A stretch of DNA of 64,000 bases, from positions 164,704 through 228,703 of the forward strand of contig CACOCY010000002.1 in the NCBI GenBank assembly GCA_902625725.1. Direction: 5' to 3'. The notes under the pieces are model-generated. The model made no database searches. It saw only the letters and a list, made by a program, of their open reading frames with translations, and was not told where the DNA came from. Below, one piece after another: positions 57,837-64,000 of this stretch. Source of the stretch: an uncultured SAR116 cluster alpha proteobacterium (GTDB lineage: Bacteria > Pseudomonadota > Alphaproteobacteria > Puniceispirillales > Puniceispirillaceae). The stretch's first letter is position 1. The number at the start of each line of letters is the position of its first letter. Position numbers and translations under genes: made by a program.

Positions 57837-58334
57837 TTATATTCTTGAGATATCCTGATCCACTGGTAGCTTCTTAATCAGACTTAATATTGGTTCTTTT
57901 GTCGAAGGGTGAATATAATCTTTTCTAATTTCATGCAGTGGAACAAGTACAAACGCACGTTGATGCATTCTTGGATGAGGAATGATGAGATTTTCAAGTT
58001 CAATATTCATTGAATTGAAATCCAAAATATCCAAATCTATCACTCGAGCTTCATTTTTTTCTGTTCTGACGCGACCAATCCTTGCTTCTATTTCATTTAA
58101 ATAAGAGAGAAGTTGACGGGGCTCGGCATCGCAAGTGGCTGAAAACACTGCATTAATAAAAAGTGGTTGACTCGACCTTGGTACAGGGGTCGTTTTATAC
58201 CATGAGGAGCATTGTACATTCTCAATCTCATATTCATATAACATATTCATGGCGGCCAAAAGCCCGTCTTGTATCGTTGAGAAACCCTTTGGGATGAGAT
58301 TAGCTCCAATTCCGATTAATATTTTATTCAGCAC
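57837..58334 (-). CDS. folK: 2-amino-4-hydroxy-6-hydroxymethyldihydropteridine pyrophosphokinase
   Basis: A 165-aa enzyme that pyrophosphorylates the pterin precursor of folate. ILIGIGANL at the N-terminus, FINAVFSATCDAEPRQLLSY, and DLDILDFNS with IPHPRMHQRAFVLVPLHEI are typical. The start is a GTG (58334) with GAGGA at good spacing. It is 132 bases upstream of rpoZ on the same strand. The gap contains only AT-rich sequence. Confidence 0.95.
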   Translation of the reverse strand: MLNKILIGIGANLIPKGFSTIQDGLLAAMNMLYEYEIENVQCSSWYKTTPVPRSSQPLFINAVFSATCDAEPRQLLSYLNEIEARIGRVRTEKNEARVIDLDILDFNSMNIELENLIIPHPRMHQRAFVLVPLHEIRKDYIHPSTKEPILSLIKKLPVDQDISRI

Positions 58335-58540
58335 TTTTCCTCACATATCTCACATTTTAAATTTGAAAATTTTGTTTTATCCTAATGTGAATCACTAATA
58401 AACGGGTTTTAAAAAAATTTAAATGTTCTTTGAATATTTTTTCGTTTTAGTTTTAAATTCCATCATATAAATTTAACTCGTGACAAATTTGAAATTAATT
58501 AAATATTAAATCAAGAAAGCTAGTTTCATCAGAGGAATTT

Positions 58541-59194
58541 ATGGACACCAACCCACAAATTGAACATATAGCCCCAATTTCTTGTGACAGATGTCCAAGA
58601 CTTGTAGAATACTTGTGTGAGTCTAAAAAAGAAAATCCAAAATGGTTTAATGGACCTGTTCCTTCTTTTGGTTCTATTGATGCGGAAGTCCTAATTATTG
58701 GGCTAGCACCCGGTCTGCGTGGTGCCAATAGAACTGGCCGACCATTTACAGGGGATTTTGCTGGGAAGGTATTATACCAAACTTTATTATCGCACGGCTT
58801 TGCTTCAAAGTTCTATAAGGAAAATGGTAACGACAAACTTACTTTAAAGAATGTTAGGATAACAAATGCTGTTCGTTGTGTGCCGCCGGGGAACAAACCT
58901 ACTGGAATTGAAATCAATAATTGCAGGGCCTTTTTATCTAAAGAAATAAACCGCATGTCTAATTTAAAAGTTATTTTATGTCTTGGTAGAATTGCCCATA
59001 ACACACTAGTTCGGCATTTTAAATTACCTGCTAAAAATTATATTTTTGAGCACTGCAAACAACATTTAATAACATCGAACTTAAGGCTTTTGAATTCTTA
59101 CCACTGTTCAAGGTACAATATTAATACAAATAGACTGACGGAAGTTATGTTTAATGATGTTTTTGTTAGCCTAAAAGAAATTATTGTAAATTAA
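58541..59194 (+). CDS. Uracil-DNA glycosylase, family 5 (UDGb)
   Basis: A 217-aa iron-sulfur uracil-DNA glycosylase. Motif A is GLAPGLRGANRTGRPFTGD from residue 54, typical of UDGb. The second motif is YHCSRYN with H188. Candidate [4Fe-4S] ligands are C15, C18, C113 and C128. UDGb enzymes remove uracil and some other deaminated bases. ATG 58541 has GAGGA ahead of it. The stop codon overlaps the convergent smpB stop within TTAA. Confidence 0.9.
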   Translation: MDTNPQIEHIAPISCDRCPRLVEYLCESKKENPKWFNGPVPSFGSIDAEVLIIGLAPGLRGANRTGRPFTGDFAGKVLYQTLLSHGFASKFYKENGNDKLTLKNVRITNAVRCVPPGNKPTGIEINNCRAFLSKEINRMSNLKVILCLGRIAHNTLVRHFKLPAKNYIFEHCKQHLITSNLRLLNSYHCSRYNINTNRLTEVMFNDVFVSLKEIIVN

Positions 59195-59655
59195 TACTGT
59201 TTTAGAATTCTTTGTTTTTGACGATCCCAATCACGCTGCTTGTTTAAGTCACGCTTATCTTGTTTCTTGCGTCCTTTTGCGATACCAAGTGTGAGCTTTA
59301 CAATACCATTCATGTTAAAATATAGAGCGAGCGGAACTAATGTATATCCTTCACGACGAATCATATTTAAATATTTATCTCTCTCTTTAGCTTTGAGCAG
59401 AAGCTGACGCATTCTTTTTGGTTCATGATTTTCTCTAGCCGCAGGATAAATTGGAATATTTGAATTAATCAAAACAAGGCAACCCTTATTCTCACTAGCA
59501 TATGACTCCGATATAGAAGCTCTTCCAGAACGTAAGGATTTAACTTCGCTTCCTAGAAGGACAAGCCCCACCTCCAATGTTTCTTCTATCTGGTAATCAT
59601 TTCGTGCACGACGATTCTCCGCCACCCGGCCAATTTTCTTTGATACGTTTTTCAT
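59191..59655 (-). CDS. smpB: SsrA-binding protein SmpB
   Basis: A 154-aa partner of tmRNA in trans-translation rescue of stalled ribosomes. The conserved ENRRARNDYQIEETLEVGLV, LLGSEVKSLRSGRASISESY and the basic C-terminal tail GRKKQDKRDLNKQRDWDRQK are intact. The ssrA RNA itself is not in the window. It is 13 bases downstream of dapA, the common alphaproteobacterial pair. Confidence 0.97.
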   Translation of the reverse strand: MKNVSKKIGRVAENRRARNDYQIEETLEVGLVLLGSEVKSLRSGRASISESYASENKGCLVLINSNIPIYPAARENHEPKRMRQLLLKAKERDKYLNMIRREGYTLVPLALYFNMNGIVKLTLGIAKGRKKQDKRDLNKQRDWDRQKQRILKQY

Positions 59656-59668
59656 TATCTTTTAATTT

Positions 59669-60568
59669 TTAAAGTAATCCTGCTATAAGCAATGCGCTAT
59701 CCACAATCCTTTTGGCCTCTGAAGACAAAGGCACAAGCGGTAACCTTACATCTGATTTACATAATCCTAATTGCTCGGCGGCATATTTAACAGGACCCGG
59801 ACTAGCCTCACAAAACAAACCATCATGAAGGGCCATGAGTTTTTTATTAATCTCCATTCCAACTTTGATATCACCAGAACAGAAAGAGTTGAACATATCT
59901 GAATATAGTTTTGGTGCTATATTGCTTACAACTGAAATCATGCCATGCCCACCGGATGCAAGGTAAGAGAATGCAGTTGCATCATCACCAGATAGTTGAC
60001 AAAAATTGTCTCCGATGAGATTACATAATCTAGCTGGTCTAGCTGCATCACCGGTTGCATCTTTTATACCTACAATATTATTATGCCTCGCCAGCTCAGT
60101 TAATAAACCATCTTCAACGCTAACAATTGAACGTCCTGGAATATCGTAAATTATAAGAGGTATTGAGGATAACTCATCCGCGATTGACGTAAAATGTGCT
60201 TTCAAACCTTGTTGTGTTGGTTTGTTATAGTAAGGCGATACTATTAGCACAGCATTCGCGCCAACTTTTTCAGCATGCTTGGCAAGCCGGATAGCTTCCG
60301 ACGTGTTATTTGAGCCTGCACCTGCTATTACAGGCACACGACCAGCAGCCTCTGATACCGTTATCTCAATAACTTCATCATGTTCTTCATGTGACAACGT
60401 AGGAGACTCGCCAGTAGTACCAACAGGGACAAGCCCATGAACGCCCTGTTTTATTTGCCAATTTACAAGTTTCCGAAGAGCGGTTCTATCTATTTTTCCA
60501 TTGGCAAATGGAGTGATCAGAGCCGTATTCACACCCCTAAACGGGAGTTCTGGAATAATCCCAGTCAT
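59669..60568 (-). CDS. dapA: 4-hydroxy-tetrahydrodipicolinate synthase
   Basis: A 299-aa TIM-barrel aldolase of lysine and diaminopimelate synthesis, condensing pyruvate and aspartate semialdehyde. The substrate threonine pair lies in PVGTTGESPTLS, the catalytic tyrosine in IIYDIPGRS and the Schiff-base lysine in IVGIKDATGD. AAGGA precedes ATG 60568. It is divergent from the dehydratase gene, and shares aspartate semialdehyde with hom. Confidence 0.97.
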   Translation of the reverse strand: MTGIIPELPFRGVNTALITPFANGKIDRTALRKLVNWQIKQGVHGLVPVGTTGESPTLSHEEHDEVIEITVSEAAGRVPVIAGAGSNNTSEAIRLAKHAEKVGANAVLIVSPYYNKPTQQGLKAHFTSIADELSSIPLIIYDIPGRSIVSVEDGLLTELARHNNIVGIKDATGDAARPARLCNLIGDNFCQLSGDDATAFSYLASGGHGMISVVSNIAPKLYSDMFNSFCSGDIKVGMEINKKLMALHDGLFCEASPGPVKYAAEQLGLCKSDVRLPLVPLSSEAKRIVDSALLIAGLL

Positions 60569-60688
60569 ATTGAATTCCTTTAGTTAATAGATGATCAACT
60601 CTAATATATTTGACGAAAATATTACAAAATGCATTATAAAACAAGGTGGCAACTTTTTTTACACTAGCTTGTGCGGTTTTTAATTATA

Positions 60689-61687
60689 ATGATTACTCAT
60701 GCTCAAATTATCGCAGTTTATGATAGAATCAAAAAAGCTATTACAAAGACCCCACTAATCACATCAGATAGACTTAATCAAAAACTTGGATTTAGGCTTT
60801 GGGTTAAATGTGAAATGCTGCAACGAACAGGCTCTTTCAAATTTAGAGGGGCATGTAATGCAATATCAACTTTGCCAGATGATAACGCACCAGTGCTAGC
60901 TTTTTCATCAGGTAATCATGCGCAAGCGATAGCACTCAATGCTAAACTTGTGGGACGTAAAGCGAAAGTGATAATGCCTAAAGACGCACCATTAGTTAAA
61001 CTGAGGTCTGTCGCCTCTTATGGTGCTTCTGTTTATCTTTATGATCGGATAACAGAAAATCGGGAAGAGATTGGAATAAATATTCAAAAGAAAATGAAAG
61101 CTCATTTAATTCCTCCATTTAACGACGAACGAGTGATTGCGGGTCAGGGTACTGTTGGTATTGAAATTATTCAGCAATGCGAAGAGCTAGGTTTTTATCC
61201 ATCACAATTAATAGTATGCTGCGGCGGCGGCGGGTTAATTGCTGGAACCTCAGTCTCCGTATCAGGAAAATTTCCAAAGTGTAAAATCTTTGCGGCTGAA
61301 CCAGTAGGTTTTGACGATATGAAACGCTCACTTGCTGCGAACAAGATCTTGTCTAACAAACCAGAAAGTTCATCTATATGTGATGCTATAATGACGCCAT
61401 CACCTGGTAAATTGCCATTCGAGATTGCAAAAAAATATGTACAAGGTGGATATGTCGTTAGTGATAAAGAAGTTTGTGATGCAATGAAAGTTGCATATCA
61501 ATACTTTAAACTAGTGGTTGAACCTGGAGGAGCTGTTGCACTTGCAAGTGCATTAGCAGTAGACTTTGAGGCAATAGGAAATGATGTGATTGTATTGCTT
61601 TCAGGCGGCAATGTAGATGAAGACTTTTTTGCTTCAATTCTTCAAGAAGACACATACTCCAAATATTTGCATGAGTTAATAAAATAA
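60689..61687 (+). CDS. PLP-dependent threonine/serine dehydratase
   Basis: A 332-aa fold-type II PLP enzyme without an ACT domain. The PLP lysine is in RTGSFKFRGACNAI and the phosphate-binding loop is CCGGGGLIAGT. It resembles short threonine dehydratases and serine racemases; the exact substrate cannot be told from sequence. ATG 60689 (MITHAQIIAVYDRI) is preferred over the GTG at 60671 on family fit. No obvious ribosome-binding site precedes either. It is only distantly like the ACT-bearing ilvA at 45716. Confidence 0.85.
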   Translation: MITHAQIIAVYDRIKKAITKTPLITSDRLNQKLGFRLWVKCEMLQRTGSFKFRGACNAISTLPDDNAPVLAFSSGNHAQAIALNAKLVGRKAKVIMPKDAPLVKLRSVASYGASVYLYDRITENREEIGINIQKKMKAHLIPPFNDERVIAGQGTVGIEIIQQCEELGFYPSQLIVCCGGGGLIAGTSVSVSGKFPKCKIFAAEPVGFDDMKRSLAANKILSNKPESSSICDAIMTPSPGKLPFEIAKKYVQGGYVVSDKEVCDAMKVAYQYFKLVVEPGGAVALASALAVDFEAIGNDVIVLLSGGNVDEDFFASILQEDTYSKYLHELIK

Positions 61688-61841
61688 CAGCTTTTGCATT
61701 ATGACTATTGCAGTCAATCCTTAAATCAGTAACACTCATATTAACAACAGTGTAATTGGGGGAAAAGAAAGGAGATTAAGCCGGAAGAATTTGTAGGTAT
61801 GTTATTAGTTCGTTCAATAATTTGCTAAAAAGGAAATTCAG

Positions 61842-62492
61842 ATGGATATTAAAATTAGCGGAAAAAATATTGAGACAGGCATCGCATTTCAACGCCACGC
61901 CGAAAATGCTCTTCAGGACGTTTTAAACAAATATTTTGCGAATGCAGTTGCAGCAGCTGTCACACTCGAAAAAACACTGGCGGGTTTCACTGTTAAAACG
62001 AAGGTAAATTTAACGCGAAGAATTGACCTTGAATCAACTGGCCATGACTCCAAAGATGCACATATTGCCTTAGATGCTGCCATCTCACACGCGGAGAAAC
62101 GTCTAAGAAGGCACAAACGAAGATTAAAAAACCATAGAAATAACCTTACAGATTTGGAAGCAGAAGAACAAATAATTAAAGCTTCGTTATCCGTATATGA
62201 GTCAGCCTCTAATTCTGAGAACTTTAACAATTATGCCCCAGATAAAGAGGGGCACGCTCACTCCTCAAGCCAGACTTTTGAGAATGATAATGATGCTCTT
62301 CCAGTTGTTGCCCAATTATCTTATGAAATAGAGCTATTAACAGTTGAACAAGCAGTTATGCAGCTAGAGCTTTCTGACGAATCCTGTCTAATGTTCAGAA
62401 ATGCTAATCACCTTGGATTAAATCTTGTATATAAAAGGAAAGATAACACAATAGCTTGGGTAGACCCCCGAGGAAATAGGGGAGGCAACTAA
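61842..62492 (+). CDS. hpf: Ribosome hibernation promoting factor, long form
   Basis: A 216-aa long HPF. The N-terminal S30AE domain begins MDIKISGKNIETGIAFQRHAENAL and ends in the basic HAEKRLRRHKRRLKNHRN segment. A linker (about 105-155) leads to the C-terminal dimerisation domain (EQAVMQLELSDESCLMFRNA). The long form makes 100S ribosome dimers alone. In many alphaproteobacteria it sits between rpoN and ptsN; neither is here. ATG has AAGGA upstream. Confidence 0.94.
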   Translation: MDIKISGKNIETGIAFQRHAENALQDVLNKYFANAVAAAVTLEKTLAGFTVKTKVNLTRRIDLESTGHDSKDAHIALDAAISHAEKRLRRHKRRLKNHRNNLTDLEAEEQIIKASLSVYESASNSENFNNYAPDKEGHAHSSSQTFENDNDALPVVAQLSYEIELLTVEQAVMQLELSDESCLMFRNANHLGLNLVYKRKDNTIAWVDPRGNRGGN

Positions 62493-62500
62493 TTCATTCA

Positions 62501-62827
62501 TTAAAGAGATGAATTAAAACGGAGCCCCAGAGAACATCTGCCTTTTTTTACATTTTTCACGCCGTAAAGAGGGCGGTTATTAGGTTTGTCTAAATTTCTA
62601 AATCCAGGACCAGCCACCATTATTAATCTGCAAGTATCGTCTATTATTTGTAATGATGATCCATCACAGTTATTTGCAATAAAAAAATCAGATTGACCTG
62701 CAAGACAAATTATTAATATCAACTCACGATAACGCTGACTAGCACGGTGTATAACAATTCCCGAGGAACCTTTTTTATATTTTTGAACTGCTATATTGTT
62801 AAATTTAAACACAGAGCTAAAAAACAC
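62501..62827 (-). CDS. Doubtful hypothetical protein
   Basis: An open frame of 108 codons starting with GTG and ending 9 bases from the hpf stop. I do not recognise it. The sequence has moderate hydrophobicity, five cysteines, no signal peptide and no clear domain, and there is no strong ribosome-binding site. The codon choice is similar to real genes here, but it could be a decayed gene or chance. Position between two real genes and minus strand agree with the following sprT-like operon. Confidence 0.3.
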   Translation of the reverse strand: MFFSSVFKFNNIAVQKYKKGSSGIVIHRASQRYRELILIICLAGQSDFFIANNCDGSSLQIIDDTCRLIMVAGPGFRNLDKPNNRPLYGVKNVKKGRCSLGLRFNSSL

Positions 62828-62885
62828 GCTAGATCCGGATATAAGAATATTAGGTTAACATGATTTATACATTTTTCCAGCATAC

Positions 62886-63104
62886 CTACCTTAGGAGCAG
62901 GAAAACAAACAAAAAAATCTTGGGTAACCCTGATTTTGTTATTGGAGTTGCTTCACGGAACGTAAATTCACTGCAGCATTTGCTTAAGCTCAGAACTTCT
63001 TCACTAGAGAAGTATGGAAAAGAAATTATCTTTCTTTCTATCGAAGATAAAATACCTAGATTATGTAAGATTTTCTCTTTTTTTTCGTTGGTAACTTCAA
63101 ACAT
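62886..63104 (-). CDS. Doubtful small ORF coupled to the SprT-like gene
   Basis: A 72-codon frame whose ATG overlaps the SprT-like stop (ATGTTTGA), the same kind of overlap used by real operon genes in this window. The product is polar, with a short hydrophobic C-terminus (KIFLFVFLLLR). I recognise no family. A plus-strand frame of 88 codons (62860-63126) covers the same bases, so either or neither may be real. Confidence 0.25.
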   Translation of the reverse strand: MFEVTNEKKEKILHNLGILSSIERKIISFPYFSSEEVLSLSKCCSEFTFREATPITKSGLPKIFLFVFLLLR

Positions 63105-63516
63105 TATTCAGCACATAATTTACTGAGACCTTGCACGATTTACATATTAGCTTTTTGTTTTTTCTTTGGCGGGAAATTTTAAAACATCCGTTAGGGCAAA
63201 ACATAATCCATTTAGGTGTAAAAAAGGGTTTTTCATAACATCTTCTAGCGTTACACCCTATTTCCAACGCTTTCGCCTTCCACACAGAGTCATGGCCGTG
63301 GCAATGTCCAACTAGAGCATGCGCGATTTCGTGTAATAAAGCGTTTCTTATATCCTCTGAAGTAGCCACTTTAACAAAATGCAGAGAAAGAGAAATAATT
63401 TTTTTATTGTAAATGCACAAACCGACACGGGATTTCGCATGGTCGAAACGAAAAGACCAATCATTTAAGTCATACTTTTCAAAAAATATATAAGCAGTAT
63501 TCGATATATCCTCCAT
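63097..63516 (-). CDS. SprT-like zinc metalloprotein
   Basis: About 139 aa from ATG 63516; the frame runs up to a TTG at 63582, so the start is uncertain. A zincin motif HEIAH (H62, E63, H66) is followed by a histidine-rich segment HCHGHDSVW. Four cysteines (C107, C111, C125, C128) form a C-terminal zinc ribbon. This domain order is that of SprT-like proteins, related to DNA-protein crosslink protease Spartan; the bacterial role is unknown. It lies 152 bases downstream of the DUF2842 gene. Confidence 0.8.
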   Translation of the reverse strand: MEDISNTAYIFFEKYDLNDWSFRFDHAKSRVGLCIYNKKIISLSLHFVKVATSEDIRNALLHEIAHALVGHCHGHDSVWKAKALEIGCNARRCYEKPFFTPKWIMFCPNGCFKISRQRKNKKLICKSCKVSVNYVLNNV

Positions 63517-63668
63517 CTTTATTTTAACAATATCATCTATCACTAAAAAGTTCTCCGTAATCTCAAACAGAGCTGAAATCAAAATTATTTACGATGAATT
63601 TATTTTAATAATCTTTAAAAAATAACAGATTTTTTTATAAACACAATTTTGGTATACTTTTAATTTTA

Positions 63669-63869
63669 TCAAGATTCGTTATCTGCAAGCCATTTAATCA
63701 CAATTACAGCACCAGGAATCCAAATTAATCCAGCAGTAAAATAATATAAAAAATCAATAAAGAGTGATATCCCTGTAACAAAGTCTGCCAATAGTGCCGC
63801 TATTGTTATATAAATTACCAAAGCTGGAACAATCATTATAGCAACCAGAAAATGTCGCCAACGTTTCAT
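63669..63869 (-). CDS. DUF2842-like small membrane protein
   Basis: A 66-aa protein with two transmembrane helices (about 6-30 and 36-60) and a basic N-terminus. The pattern of the second half, LYYFTAGLIWIPGAVIVIKWL, resembles DUF2842, a short alphaproteobacterial family of unknown function. ATG 63869 is the only reasonable start. The match is by pattern and not certain. Confidence 0.6.
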   Translation of the reverse strand: MKRWRHFLVAIMIVPALVIYITIAALLADFVTGISLFIDFLYYFTAGLIWIPGAVIVIKWLADNES

Positions 63870-64000
63870 TTCACATTTTACTCAAAACAATTTTTAATTA
63901 TCATAAAGTCAATGCAAGAATTACACGACCTATCTTTTAAGTCACGAAACAAATATAAAAAGTCCTAATTAATTATTTCTATAATAGAAATAAACAATTT

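Noticed and set aside
62860..63126. 88-codon plus-strand ORF between hpf and the SprT-like gene
   Set aside because: No family match, overlaps the 3' end of the SprT-like gene antisense; the region is reported as unresolved instead.

Overview
The window is a gene-dense, AT-rich stretch of an alphaproteobacterial chromosome. Almost every gene is a recognisable housekeeping gene. Several features point to Alphaproteobacteria: the order nuoA-B-C-D-E-F-G; the run trpG-trpD-trpC-moaC-moeA-lexA followed by gltX-gltA; the long lipid A/outer-membrane/translation block from lpxB to proS; and the block parC-recO-era-rnc-lepB-acpS-pdxJ-(DUF2062)-rsh-rpoZ-folK. Other pointers are LpxI rather than LpxH, a short ProS without the insertion domain, a Mg-type HemB, and a direct-repeat SOS box (GAAC-N7-GAAC) in front of lexA. 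The low GC, short intergenic gaps and loss of some usual neighbours suggest a streamlined, probably free-living lineage, perhaps a marine one. The exact clade cannot be fixed from this sequence.

Layout. 1-5056 (minus): respiratory complex I genes nuoA to nuoG, with nuoG cut by the left edge. 5057-5696: gene-free stretch with a cluster of GGTAACA repeats beside tRNA-Glu(UUC) at 5697-5772. 5892-10457 (minus): recJ, hom, a CoxG-like protein and a maleylacetoacetate isomerase/GST. 10692-12559 (plus): an alpha/beta-hydrolase-fold protein coupled to an Old Yellow Enzyme. 12654-13633 (minus): rpsI and rplM. 13868-18780 (plus): trpGDC, moaC, moeA, lexA. 19129-21930 (plus): gltX, gltA. 21933-44427 (minus): lpxB-lpxI-lpxA-fabZ-lpxD-skp-bamA-rseP-dxr-cdsA-uppS-frr-pyrH-tsf-rpsB-dnaE-lolD-lolC-proS and a 3-hydroxyisobutyryl-CoA hydrolase. 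44620-47792 (plus): hemB, ilvA-type threonine ammonia-lyase, bpt. 47805-58334 (minus): parC through folK. 58541-59194 (plus): family 5 uracil-DNA glycosylase. 59191-60568 (minus): smpB, dapA. 60689-62492 (plus): a second threonine/serine dehydratase and long-form hpf. 62493-63869 (minus): two doubtful small ORFs, a SprT-like zinc protein and a DUF2842 membrane protein.

How the genes work together. The lpxB-proS block carries lipid A synthesis (lpxA, lpxD, lpxI, lpxB), outer-membrane assembly (skp, bamA, lolCD), isoprenoid and lipid carriers (dxr, uppS, cdsA) and translation factors (rpsB, tsf, pyrH, frr). The recO-folK block links ribosome maturation (era, rnc), secretion (lepB), fatty-acid carrier activation (acpS) and stringent control (rsh, rpoZ). 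Many genes overlap by 1 to 14 bases, so translational coupling is widespread.

I found no transposase, integrase gene, CRISPR array, toxin-antitoxin pair, restriction system or biosynthetic cluster, and no convincing undescribed multi-gene system. The best leads are a hydrolase-fold protein that has lost its nucleophile serine, a structured rpsB leader with duplicated Shine-Dalgarno segments, a long charged tail on ribosomal protein S2, a 14-bp palindrome between rplM and trpG, and an unexplained region at 62.5-63.1 kb.
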